64,000 nt of DNA from NCBI RefSeq assembly GCF_002075345.1, contig NZ_NAEW01000008.1:124001-188000 (forward strand). Direction: 5' to 3'. This document shows positions 1 through 10,232 of the stretch, one piece after another. Position numbers and translations under genes: made by a program. This DNA is from Citrobacter braakii. Its GTDB lineage: Bacteria; Pseudomonadota; Gammaproteobacteria; Enterobacterales; Enterobacteriaceae. Numbering within the stretch: position 1 is the stretch's first letter; each line of letters begins with the position of its first letter. A model generated the notes under the pieces. The model was not told where the DNA came from. It did not search any database and saw only the letters and a list, made by a program, of their open reading frames with translations.

Positions 1-344
1 TGGGCGCAGGTATTATCTTCCCGGTTGCCAACTTCGCAGCGTCGCTGGTCACCGGTCTGGTGATTGGTCTGGCGATTGGCTACATCATTATTCTGGCGCG
101 TAAGTTCACCATCAATCAGAGCGACTCGACCTACGGTGCGGATGTCATGATGGGGGCCGGTAACGCCTCCGGTCGCTTCCTCGGACCATTGATTATCCTC
201 AGCGCGATGACGGCGTCTATCCCTATCGGCATCGGTTCACTGGCGGGCGCGCTGCTGTTTTACCTGTGGCAGAAACCGATCACCGGCGGGGCGATCCTTG
301 GGGCGATGATCCTCGGGTCCATCTTCCCGATTGCCATTAGCTAA
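1..344 (+). CDS. DUF4310-like integral membrane protein, 3' end only
   Basis: The reading frame is open from base 3 to the TAA at 342-344, so the gene begins outside the window. The visible part is about 113 residues and very hydrophobic: glycine/alanine/isoleucine-rich membrane segments separated by a short polar loop (ARKFTINQSDSTYGADV). I assign it to the small DUF4310 membrane family because such proteins accompany the amidohydrolase / PLP enzyme / aldolase set that follows here. The molecular function of that family is not established; a role in substrate uptake is inference from membrane character and operon position. It is separated from the next gene by a REP element, with both genes on the same strand. 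Confidence 0.6.
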   Translation, partial: GAGIIFPVANFAASLVTGLVIGLAIGYIIILARKFTINQSDSTYGADVMMGAGNASGRFLGPLIILSAMTASIPIGIGSLAGALLFYLWQKPITGGAILGAMILGSIFPIAIS

Positions 345-354
345 CTGTTGATTT

Positions 355-390
355 GTAGGCCGGATGAGGCGGTTGCGCCGCCATCCGGCA
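355..390. repeat. REP (palindromic unit)
   Basis: The arms GTAGGCCGGATGAGGC and GCCGCCATCCGGC form the imperfect palindrome typical of enterobacterial REP sequences. It lies between the DUF4310-like gene and the amidohydrolase gene and ends just before the latter's ribosome binding site. Confidence 0.85.
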
Positions 391-402
391 AAGGAGAGAG
401 CG

Positions 403-1536
403 ATGTTTGATTTACTCCTGCGCCGTGCGCGCCTTGTTGACGATACGGTGAGCGATATTGCGCTCAAAGACGGCAAAATTGCGGCGTTGGGCGACGTAGA
501 TGGCCCGGCGCTGAAAACCATCGAACTTGGCGGCGAGTACTACGTCAGCGCAGGTTGGATTGATTCCCACGTTCACTGCTATCCGAAATCCCCGATTTAT
601 CACGACCAGCCGGACAGCGTCGGTATAGCTACCGGCGTTACCACGGTGGTGGATGCGGGCAGTACCGGGGCGGACGATATCGATGATTTTTATACCCTGA
701 CCCGGGAAGCGGCCACTGAAGTGTATGCGCTGCTGAATATCTCCCGCGTTGGGCTTATCGCCCAGAACGAGCTGGCTAATATGGCCAACATTGACGCCGA
801 TGCGGTGCGACAGGCGGTGAAGCGCCATCCTGATTTTATCGTCGGCCTGAAGGCGCGCATGAGCAGCAGCGTGGTCGGTGAAAACGGCATTACGCCGCTG
901 GAGCGCGCCAAAGCGATGCAAGCGCAGAACGGTGACCTGCCGCTGATGGTGCACATCGGCAACAATCCGCCGGATCTGGATGAGATCGCCGAACGCCTGA
1001 CCGCGGGCGACATCATTACCCACTGCTACAACGGTAAGCCGAATCGCATTCTGACGCCGCAAGGCGAGCTGCGGGCGTCAGTGACGCGGGCGATTTCACG
1101 CGGTGTGCGTCTGGACGTTGGGCATGGCACTGCCAGCCTGAGCTTTGCGGTGGCAAAACGCGCTATCGGTCTGGGCATTTTGCCGCACACCATCAGCTCC
1201 GATATTTATTGTCGCAACCGTATCAGCGGCCCGGTGTATTCCCTGGCGAATGTGATGTCGAAATTTCTCGCCATTGGGATGTCGCTCCCGCAGGTCATTG
1301 AGTGCGTTACTGCCAATGCCGCCGATGGTCTGCGCCTGAAACAGAAAGGGCGACTGCAGGTTGGTCTGGATGCCGATTTAACCCTCTTTACGCTTAAGCG
1401 CCAGCCAACCGTGCTGGTAGATGCAGAAAACGACAGCCTGCAGGCTGAACAACTGCTGGTGCCGCTTGCCGCAATACGTGCGGGCAAGGGCTATATGACC
1501 GAACAAGGGAGCGCGGAACATGCCTTCGATTTTTGA
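403..1536 (+). CDS. Amidohydrolase/deacetylase family metallohydrolase (EF_0837-like)
   Basis: A 377-residue dihydroorotase-like amidohydrolase. Metal ligands expected for this superfamily are visible: HxH at residues 56 and 58, a candidate carboxylated Lys150 (GLKARM), His184 (MVHIGN), His207 (THCYNG) and Asp267 (SSDIYCR). The ATG at 403 is chosen because AAGGAGAG lies just upstream (391-398); an earlier in-frame ATG at 364 falls inside the REP element. The 3' end overlaps the PLP-enzyme gene by 17 bases, so the two are translationally close. The family is found with DgaE- and DgaF-like proteins, which suggests deacylation of an amino-sugar-acid derivative. The substrate is unknown; this is not the pyrimidine enzyme PyrC. 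Confidence 0.8.
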   Translation: MFDLLLRRARLVDDTVSDIALKDGKIAALGDVDGPALKTIELGGEYYVSAGWIDSHVHCYPKSPIYHDQPDSVGIATGVTTVVDAGSTGADDIDDFYTLTREAATEVYALLNISRVGLIAQNELANMANIDADAVRQAVKRHPDFIVGLKARMSSSVVGENGITPLERAKAMQAQNGDLPLMVHIGNNPPDLDEIAERLTAGDIITHCYNGKPNRILTPQGELRASVTRAISRGVRLDVGHGTASLSFAVAKRAIGLGILPHTISSDIYCRNRISGPVYSLANVMSKFLAIGMSLPQVIECVTANAADGLRLKQKGRLQVGLDADLTLFTLKRQPTVLVDAENDSLQAEQLLVPLAAIRAGKGYMTEQGSAEHAFDF

Positions 1537-2638
1537 GAAATACAATTTAAAACAGGTGATTAACACCTCAGGCCGCATGACGGCGCTCGGCGTTTCTACG
1601 CCACGACCAGAAGTGGTTGAGGCCGCAATGGCGGGGATGAATCAATATTTTGAGATGAAAGACCTGGTCAATAAGACCGGTGACTACATTGCGAAATTGC
1701 TGGAGGTGGAAGGGGCTACCGTCGTCTCCTGCGCTTCGGCCGGAATCGCCCTGTCAGTGGCTGGAGTGCTGGTTAAGGACAGCGACTGGCTGCTGGAGAA
1801 CCTGCACGTCGCGCCGATCGAGAACAACGAAATCGTGCTGCCCAGAGGCCACAACGTCAACTTTGGCGCTCCGGTTGGCACCATGGTGGCGCTCGGCGGC
1901 GGCAAGCTAGTGGAAGCGGGTTATGCCAACGAATGTTCCGCCGCTCAGCTGGCGGCGGCCATTACGCCACGCACGGCGGCCATTCTGTATATCAAATCTC
2001 ACCACTGCGTCCAGAAAAGCATGCTCAGCGTGGAACAGGCTGCGGTGGTGGCGCGTACGCATAATCTGCCGCTAATCGTGGATGCGGCGGCGGAAGAGGA
2101 TTTGCAGTGCTACTACCGGGTTGGTGCGGATCTGGTGATTTATAGCGGTGCGAAGGCGATTGAAGGGCCAACCAGCGGCCTGGTGATTGGCAAAACCCAA
2201 TACGTTGAGTGGGTGAAGCGCCAGACCGCGGGGATTGGTCGGGCGATGAAGGTGGGCAAAGAGGGGATTCTTGGCCTGACCTGCGCCATCGAACTGTATC
2301 TGAACGCGCAGAAAGAGAGCGGCGCGGAGATGGTCGAGAAAATGACGCCGTTCATTAATGCGTTAAACCAGCTTCACGGCGTAAGTGCCCGCGTGGTGTG
2401 GGACAGCGCAGGGCGCGACATCGCGCGCACCGAAATTAAGTTTGACGAAGCGGCAACCGGCATCGCCACAGGTGAACTGGTCGACGCGCTCAAGCAGGGA
2501 GAGTACGCGATTTACTTCCGTGGTTACAAAGCTAACGAAGGCATTATCGAAGCCGATGTGCGCAGCGTGGATCGCGCGCAACTGGAGATTGTGGCCCGTC
2601 GAATTGGTGAAGTGATTTCGCAGGAGAAAAAAGCATGA
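1520..2638 (+). CDS. DgaE-family PLP-dependent ammonia lyase
   Basis: A 372-residue fold-type I PLP enzyme resembling selenocysteine synthase (SelA) and DgaE, the D-glucosaminate-6-phosphate ammonia lyase. The motif YSGAKAIEGPTSG carries the candidate Schiff-base lysine, Lys212, and LPLIVDAAAEE just upstream fits the aspartate that contacts the PLP ring nitrogen. It overlaps the amidohydrolase gene upstream and shares an ATGA overlap with the aldolase gene downstream, so the three enzymes are one translation-coupled unit. By analogy with the dga pathway it would remove ammonia from a 2-amino-2-deoxy sugar acid phosphate to give a 2-keto-3-deoxy acid phosphate. The exact substrate is inference. 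Confidence 0.78.
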   Translation: MPSIFEKYNLKQVINTSGRMTALGVSTPRPEVVEAAMAGMNQYFEMKDLVNKTGDYIAKLLEVEGATVVSCASAGIALSVAGVLVKDSDWLLENLHVAPIENNEIVLPRGHNVNFGAPVGTMVALGGGKLVEAGYANECSAAQLAAAITPRTAAILYIKSHHCVQKSMLSVEQAAVVARTHNLPLIVDAAAEEDLQCYYRVGADLVIYSGAKAIEGPTSGLVIGKTQYVEWVKRQTAGIGRAMKVGKEGILGLTCAIELYLNAQKESGAEMVEKMTPFINALNQLHGVSARVVWDSAGRDIARTEIKFDEAATGIATGELVDALKQGEYAIYFRGYKANEGIIEADVRSVDRAQLEIVARRIGEVISQEKKA

Positions 2639-3375
2639 AACTGACCCCTAACTTTTATCGCGACCGCGTCTGCCTGAACGTGCTGGCGGGCTCCAAAGAA
2701 AATGCCCGGGATATTTACGCGGCGGCGGAAGGACACGTGCTGGTCGGTGTGTTGTCAAAAAATTACCCGGATGTCGCAAGCGCGGTCGCGGATATGCGTG
2801 AATACGCAGCGCTTATCGACAATGCCCTCTCCGTGGGGCTGGGGGCGGGCGATCCCAACCAGTCGGCGATGGTCAGTGAAATCTCCCGTCAGGTGCAGCC
2901 ACAGCATGTTAATCAGGTCTTTACCGGCGTGGCGACCAGCCGCGCGCTGCTGGGTCAGCAGGAGACGGTGGTCAACGGTCTGGTCTCGCCAACCGGCACT
3001 CCGGGCAGGGTGAAAATCTCCACCGGTCCGCTGAGCAGCCAGACGCCGGACGGCATTGTGCCGGTAGAAACCGCGATTGCGTTGCTCAAAGACATGGGGG
3101 GGAGCTCGATTAAATACTTCCCAATGGGTGGCCTGAAGTGTCGTGAGGAATACATTGCAGTCGCCCAGGCCTGCGCCCGTCATGACTTCTGGCTGGAGCC
3201 AACTGGCGGTATCGATCTGGATAATTTCACTGAAATTTTGCAGATCGCCCTGGATGCCGGAGTGAGCAAAATCATTCCTCACATCTATAGTTCGATTATT
3301 GATAAGGTGAGTGGTAACACCCGCCCGGACGACGTGCGCCAGCTGATGGCGATGACCCGGGCCTGCGTAGGCTAA
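2635..3375 (+). CDS. KDGP aldolase family protein (DgaF-like)
   Basis: A 246-residue protein of the EF_0839/DgaF type of 2-dehydro-3-deoxy-phosphogluconate aldolase. The central segment SIKYFPMGGLKCREEY and the later WLEPTGGIDLDNF resemble the phosphate-binding, beta-barrel part of these aldolases. Its ATG overlaps the stop of the PLP-enzyme gene (ATGA at 2635-2638). In the dga pathway the aldolase cleaves the keto-deoxy acid phosphate made by the lyase into pyruvate and glyceraldehyde 3-phosphate; here that order is supported by gene order only. There is no sign of truncation. Confidence 0.78.
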   Translation: MKLTPNFYRDRVCLNVLAGSKENARDIYAAAEGHVLVGVLSKNYPDVASAVADMREYAALIDNALSVGLGAGDPNQSAMVSEISRQVQPQHVNQVFTGVATSRALLGQQETVVNGLVSPTGTPGRVKISTGPLSSQTPDGIVPVETAIALLKDMGGSSIKYFPMGGLKCREEYIAVAQACARHDFWLEPTGGIDLDNFTEILQIALDAGVSKIIPHIYSSIIDKVSGNTRPDDVRQLMAMTRACVG

Positions 3376-3396
3376 CTGACTGATGAGGAAACTGAC

Positions 3397-5310
3397 GTGC
3401 GATTCCCCAACCAACGTTTAGCGCAGCTGTTTGGCATGCTGCAAAACGAAGCGCTTCCACAGGACGAGCTGGCGCAGCGGTTGTCGGTTTCCACACGCAC
3501 CGTACGGGCGGATATCACTGCGCTAAACGCGCTGCTCACCCAGTACGGCGCGCAGTTTGTCCTCAGCCGGGGTAACGGTTATCAACTCAAAATTGACGAC
3601 CCGGCACGTTATCATGCCCTGCAAACGCAGCGGCCAGACGCGTTGCTGCGCATCCCTCGCACCAGCCAGGAGCGGGTGCACTGGCTGGTGGTTCGTTTTC
3701 TGACGTCGGCCTTTTCGCTGAAGCTAGAGGATTTGGCTGATGAATGGTTTATCAGCCGCGCGACGCTGCAAAACGATATGGCTGAGGTGCGCGAGCATCT
3801 GCAACGTTATCATCTGACCCTGGAAACGCGCCCCCGTCACGGTATGAAACTGTTTGGCAGCGAGATGGCGATCCGCGCCTGTTTGACCGATCTGCTATGG
3901 ACGCTGGCACAGCAGGATCCACAGCACCCGCTAGTGACGCAAGAGGCACTAAATGCCGGGATCCCTGAACAGCTACAACCTGTTTTGCAGGATATTTTTG
4001 CCCGTTTTCACATTCGCCTGACCGATGAGGGTGAGCTGTTTTTGCGGTTGTACTGCGCGGTGGCGGTACGGCGGATTAGCGAAGGGTATCCCCTCCCGGA
4101 GTTTGCCGCAGAAGAAGCCGAGCAATCGGTGTGCCTGGCCACGCGGGAAATCGCAGCGGTATTGCACCGACTGGCGGATAAACCGCTTACCGTTTCCGAA
4201 GAGAACTGGCTGCAGGTGCATATCGCCGCCCGCCAGGTACAAGAGATCGCCCCCAGCGCCATCAATGCGGATGATGACGAAGCGCTGGTCAATTACATCC
4301 TGCGGTTTATCAACAGCCAGTACAACTACAACCTGTTGAATGACAAACAGTTACATGCTGACCTGCTGACGCATATTAAGACGATGATCACCCGGGTGCG
4401 TTACCAGATAATGATCCCCAATCCGCTACTGGAAAATATTAAACAGCACTACCCGATGGCGTGGGACATGACGCTGGCCGCCGTCTCGGGATGGGGAAAA
4501 TATACGCCGTACACCATCAGTGAAAATGAGATTGGCTTCCTTGTGCTGCATATTGGCGTCGGGCTGGAGCGTAGTTACAACATCGGTTACCAGAGGCAGC
4601 CGAAAGTTCTGCTGGTATGCGATGCTGGAAATGCGATGCTGCGGATGATTGAGGCGGTGCTGGCGCGTAAGTATCCGCAGATAGAAATCGTTGATACCGT
4701 GACGCTACGCGACTACGAACAGCGGGAAAGCATCAGCGAAGATTTCGTCATCTCTACCGCGCGGGTTGGTGAAAAAGATAAGCCTGTGGTGATGATTGCA
4801 CCGTTCCCTACCGATTATCAACTGGAGCAAATTGGCAAACTGGTGCTGGTCGACAGAACCCGTCCGTGGATGTTGAACAAATTCTTCGATGCCGCCCATT
4901 TTCGTGTGATCGACGAGCCAATGGATCAACAAACGTTGTTCAACGTTTTATGTCGCCAGTTGCAGGATGAAGGCTTTGTCGATGCGGAGTTTCTTGATTC
5001 GGTGGTTGAACGTGAGGCCATCGTCAGCACCATGCTGGGTGACAGCATTGCCCTGCCGCACGCCCTCGGTCTGCTGGCAAAGAAAACGGTGGTCTACACC
5101 ATCCTCGCCCCGCAGGGTATCGCCTGGGGGGATGAAACGGCGCATGTGATCTTCCTGCTCGCCATCAGCAAAAGCGAATACGAAGAAGCGATGGCGATCT
5201 ACGATATTTTCGTCACCTTCCTGCGCGAGCGCGCGATGACGCGACTCTGCGCATGCCGGAATTTCAGCGAGTTCAAAACGGTTGCAATGGAGTGTGTGAG
5301 CCGTTTTTGA
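3397..5310 (+). CDS. PRD-domain transcriptional regulator with PTS EIIB/EIIA-like modules
   Basis: A 637-residue BglG/LevR-MtlR type regulator. The order is: N-terminal helix-turn-helix (about 1-60, with LAQRLSVSTRTVRADI), a second HTH-like region (about 90-150), two PRD domains (about 170-400), an EIIB-like domain beginning at LLVCDAGNA with Cys408, and a C-terminal EIIA-like domain with the phosphorylatable histidine His555 in IALPHA. The start is GTG at 3397, preceded by GATGAGGAA. It follows the aldolase gene by 21 bases on the same strand, so it probably controls this operon in response to PTS phosphorylation. The effector PTS is not visible in the window. Confidence 0.82.
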   Translation: MRFPNQRLAQLFGMLQNEALPQDELAQRLSVSTRTVRADITALNALLTQYGAQFVLSRGNGYQLKIDDPARYHALQTQRPDALLRIPRTSQERVHWLVVRFLTSAFSLKLEDLADEWFISRATLQNDMAEVREHLQRYHLTLETRPRHGMKLFGSEMAIRACLTDLLWTLAQQDPQHPLVTQEALNAGIPEQLQPVLQDIFARFHIRLTDEGELFLRLYCAVAVRRISEGYPLPEFAAEEAEQSVCLATREIAAVLHRLADKPLTVSEENWLQVHIAARQVQEIAPSAINADDDEALVNYILRFINSQYNYNLLNDKQLHADLLTHIKTMITRVRYQIMIPNPLLENIKQHYPMAWDMTLAAVSGWGKYTPYTISENEIGFLVLHIGVGLERSYNIGYQRQPKVLLVCDAGNAMLRMIEAVLARKYPQIEIVDTVTLRDYEQRESISEDFVISTARVGEKDKPVVMIAPFPTDYQLEQIGKLVLVDRTRPWMLNKFFDAAHFRVIDEPMDQQTLFNVLCRQLQDEGFVDAEFLDSVVEREAIVSTMLGDSIALPHALGLLAKKTVVYTILAPQGIAWGDETAHVIFLLAISKSEYEEAMAIYDIFVTFLRERAMTRLCACRNFSEFKTVAMECVSRF

Positions 5311-5342
5311 GGGGCGGAAAACAGAACCTCTACTGCTGGAAA

Positions 5343-5807
5343 TTAACGCAAGTGATGTACAACCTGATTACTGCTCCCGCGCCAGATTAGCGCCGGGTCT
5401 TTGAGATCCTGCACGTATTTGCCATCGACCAACACGTTGATGAGATCCACCACCTGCATTTGCGCGGCATCGAGTTCATCGAGCTTGTAGCCGGTCCACA
5501 CCCAGATGTCTTTTCCCGGACACTCAGCGCGAATGCGCTGCACCAGTTGCAGAATATCCGGCACGTTTTGTGGATGCAGCGGATCGCCGCCGGAGAGCGA
5601 GATCCCCTGACGGTGAATACGCGTGTCGTTCAGATCGGCAATGATCTTGTCTTCCATCTCTTTGCTAAACGGCTGGCCGGAATTGAGCCGCCAGGTGCTT
5701 TTGTTATAGCAACCGGGGCATTCATGCACGCATCCTGAAACAAACAGGGTACAGCGAGTACCGGGACCATTAACGATGTCGACAGGGTAATACTGATGGT
5801 AATTCAT
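5343..5807 (-). CDS. nrdG: Anaerobic ribonucleotide reductase activating protein
   Basis: A 154-residue radical-SAM activase. The CxxxCxxC cluster for the 4Fe-4S centre is Cys26, Cys30 and Cys33 (CVHECPGC), and the SGGDP motif follows. NrdG reduces S-adenosylmethionine to make the glycyl radical on NrdD and is active only without oxygen. Length and sequence match the E. coli protein throughout. It lies downstream of nrdD on the same strand, separated by about 175 bases that hold an ERIC-like element, and is expected to be cotranscribed with nrdD. Confidence 0.96.
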   Translation of the reverse strand: MNYHQYYPVDIVNGPGTRCTLFVSGCVHECPGCYNKSTWRLNSGQPFSKEMEDKIIADLNDTRIHRQGISLSGGDPLHPQNVPDILQLVQRIRAECPGKDIWVWTGYKLDELDAAQMQVVDLINVLVDGKYVQDLKDPALIWRGSSNQVVHHLR

Positions 5808-5828
5808 TTTCGCTTCTCATCCGTTTAT

Positions 5829-5924
5829 CAATTCGCGCCATAGCTGCGTTCGTGCGCCCGAGTCACTTACTTATGTAAGCTCCCCGGGACTTACTCATTT
5901 GCTGCCTTGCTATGACGTGAATTG
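5829..5924. repeat. ERIC-like imperfect palindrome between nrdD and nrdG
   Basis: The core GTCACTTACTTATGTAAGCTC matches the well-known centre of ERIC elements, and the ends (CAATTCGCGCCATAGC and GCTATGACGTGAATTG) are imperfect inverted repeats. At about 96 bases it is shorter than a full ERIC. It is transcribed inside the nrdDG operon and could fold in the mRNA. Confidence 0.75.
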
Positions 5925-5982
5925 CGTTGCGGAAATAATGGCCCGAAAAGCGTCGCATCGCCGGGCAATAAAATCGTCTAAA

Positions 5983-8121
<2,139 letters not shown>

Positions 8122-8283
8122 GATCACTCCATATTTATAAGAACAGGTTATCCACAGAGGTTGGGGAGGCCATCAGGGCTTTATTCATCTCTATTGCCAA
8201 TGACTTCCCGCAATCCTGACCCACTTTATCCACAATTCCACCGTGAAGCGGTGCACTGTAGTTGTAGCAATTGTAGTCGATTA

Positions 8284-8330
8284 ATACAACATATTGGGTC
8301 GGCGTGCATTTTAAGTTCTATATGTAGTGA
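8284..8330 (-). promoter_or_regulatory. Paired NrdR-like boxes upstream of nrdD
   Basis: Two 16-base sites, 8284-8299 (ATACAACATATTGGGT) and 8315-8330 (GTTCTATATGTAGTGA), each match the NrdR box ACACWATATATWGTGT at about 11 positions. Their starts are 31 bases apart, about three helical turns, which is one of the usual NrdR spacings. The match is imperfect, so this is a supported guess. The rest of 8122-8530 holds no gene. Confidence 0.5.
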
Positions 8331-8340
8331 TTTGCATCAA
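8327..8340. promoter_or_regulatory. FNR-like site upstream of nrdD
   Basis: GTGATTTGCATCAA fits the FNR consensus TTGATnnnnATCAA with one mismatch. It partly overlaps the second NrdR-like box. Anaerobic activation of nrdDG by FNR is known in E. coli. Confidence 0.55.
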
Positions 8341-8487
8341 GGATGTTTACGATTTATTTGATGTAGCGCAAAGTAAAAATCGGAGCGTACAGATGACGGG
8401 CACTACAGCCGATTGTAAATTGTGGGCAGAAAATTCTGATTAATTATTCAACAAAAACAGAAAGGTAAGCTGAGCGTAGGCATCAAA

Positions 8488-8513
8488 GCCCGGCAGCGTT
8501 ATGCGTACCGGGC
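8488..8513 (-). terminator. Hairpin downstream of treC
   Basis: GCCCGG (8488-8493) pairs with CCGGGC (8508-8513), with partial pairing inside the loop. It lies just after the treC stop. It has no clear U-run, so it may be a REP-like mRNA-stabilising hairpin rather than a strict intrinsic terminator. Confidence 0.5.
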
Positions 8514-8530
8514 CTGAACATAATTGCAAG

Positions 8531-10183
8531 CTATTTTTGCAACCACCAGACAGCTTCAAAAGGACGCAGCGTCATGTCTGCGGGTTGGCTGGCGACCTCG
8601 GCATAGTTGTGCATCAGCACCTGCCAGTTGCCGTCGGTCTGGGTCGGCTGCCAGCTCTGGAAGGTATCGCTCAGATTAGCAATGACCAGCAACCGCTGTC
8701 CTTGCCATTCACGTTGATAGCACCACAGATGCGGGCTGCCCGGTAGCAGATCCTGATAGTCGCCCCAGGTGATAACCGGCTCTGCTTTACGCAATGCGAT
8801 CAGCTTCTGATAGGTATAGAACACCGAGTCGGTATCGCGCAGCGCTGCCGCCACGTTGATATCCGCTGCGTTGTCGCACAGATTGATCCACGGTTCACCC
8901 GCGGTGAAGCCCGCGTGTTTGCTGGCATCCCACTGCATCGGTGTGCGGCTGTTATCGCGCGATTTACTGGCGAGGATCGCCAGCAGCTCTTGCGCATCGC
9001 GCCCCTGGCCGTTCAGGGCGGCAAACATGTTATGGCTTTCCACATCGCGATAATCGGTAATCTGGCGGAAGTGCGGATTGGTCATGCCGATCTCTTCACC
9101 CTGGTAGATGTAGGGCGTGCCCTGCATACCGTGCAGCACCATCGCCAGCATTTTTGCGGCCGGAACGCGGTATTTACCTTCATCGCCAAAACGCGACACG
9201 ATGCGTGGCTGGTCGTGGTTACACCAGAACAGCGCGTTCCAGGCCTGATTGTGCATGCCTTGCTGCCAGTGGCGGAACAGGGTTTTGAGCGCCACATAGT
9301 CGGGTTTGGCTAACGTCCACTTCTCACCGTTGGGGTAATCCACTTTCAGGTGGTGGAAGTTGAAGGTCATCGACAGTTCGCTGCCATCGAGTGCGGCGTA
9401 CTGCTGGCAGTTTTCCAGCGTGGTGGAGGACATTTCTCCGACCGTCATCAGGCCGCGGGGCGTGAAGACGTCGCGATTCATTTCACGTAAAAACGCATGC
9501 GCGCGCGGGCCGTCGGTATAAAAACGCCGCCCATCGCCGTCGGGATCGCTCGGGAAGTGCTGATCTTTAGAGATAAGATTCACCACGTCGAGACGCAGCC
9601 CGTCCACGCCGCGATCGGCCCAGAACTCGCACACTTTTTTTAGCTCGGCGCGGACCGCCGGATTCTCCCAGTTCAGGTCTGCCTGCTCCGGAGCAAAGAG
9701 GTGCAGATAGTACTGCTCGCTTTCGGCGTGCCAGCCCCAGGCGCTGCCGCCAAATTTGGAGCGCCAGTTATTCGGGAGACTGTCTGGCGTACCGTCGCGC
9801 CAGAGGTAAAACTGACGATACGGGCTGTCTTTATCCAGCGCCTCGCGAAACCAGGGGTGCTGGGTTGAAGTGTGGTTAAACACCATATCGAGAATAATAC
9901 GGATGCCGCGCGCTTTCGCCTGCGCCACCAGTTCGTCAAAGTCTGCAAGCGTTCCGTAGGCCGGATCGACAGACATGTAATCCGCGACGTCGTAGCCGTT
10001 ATCAACCTGCGGCGAAATATAGAACGGCGTTAGCCAGATGGCATCAACCCCCAGCGTTTGCAGATAGCCGAGACGCTGCGTCACGCCGCGTAAATCGCCG
10101 GTGCCGCTGCCGGTGGTGTCCTGAAAACTCTTGGGGTAAACCTGATAGATGACGCCGTTTTGCCACCAGTGGGGAATATTCAT
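8531..10183 (-). CDS. treC: Trehalose-6-phosphate hydrolase (alpha,alpha-phosphotrehalase)
   Basis: A 550-residue GH13 enzyme of the cytoplasm that splits trehalose 6-phosphate into glucose and glucose 6-phosphate. Family motifs are present: DMVFNHTS, GLRLDVVNLISKD (nucleophile Asp), VGEMSS (acid/base Glu) and FWCNHDQPR. The ATG at 10183 (MNIPHWWQNG) corresponds to the E. coli start; the open frame continues 19 codons further upstream without a good start. It follows treB by about 50 bases and forms the treBC operon. Nothing is missing relative to the E. coli protein. Confidence 0.96.
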   Translation of the reverse strand: MNIPHWWQNGVIYQVYPKSFQDTTGSGTGDLRGVTQRLGYLQTLGVDAIWLTPFYISPQVDNGYDVADYMSVDPAYGTLADFDELVAQAKARGIRIILDMVFNHTSTQHPWFREALDKDSPYRQFYLWRDGTPDSLPNNWRSKFGGSAWGWHAESEQYYLHLFAPEQADLNWENPAVRAELKKVCEFWADRGVDGLRLDVVNLISKDQHFPSDPDGDGRRFYTDGPRAHAFLREMNRDVFTPRGLMTVGEMSSTTLENCQQYAALDGSELSMTFNFHHLKVDYPNGEKWTLAKPDYVALKTLFRHWQQGMHNQAWNALFWCNHDQPRIVSRFGDEGKYRVPAAKMLAMVLHGMQGTPYIYQGEEIGMTNPHFRQITDYRDVESHNMFAALNGQGRDAQELLAILASKSRDNSRTPMQWDASKHAGFTAGEPWINLCDNAADINVAAALRDTDSVFYTYQKLIALRKAEPVITWGDYQDLLPGSPHLWCYQREWQGQRLLVIANLSDTFQSWQPTQTDGNWQVLMHNYAEVASQPADMTLRPFEAVWWLQK

Positions 10184-10232
10184 GGTTGTTTCCTGGAAAT
10201 ACGATGGGGCGCAACTGCGCCCCGAAGAAAAG

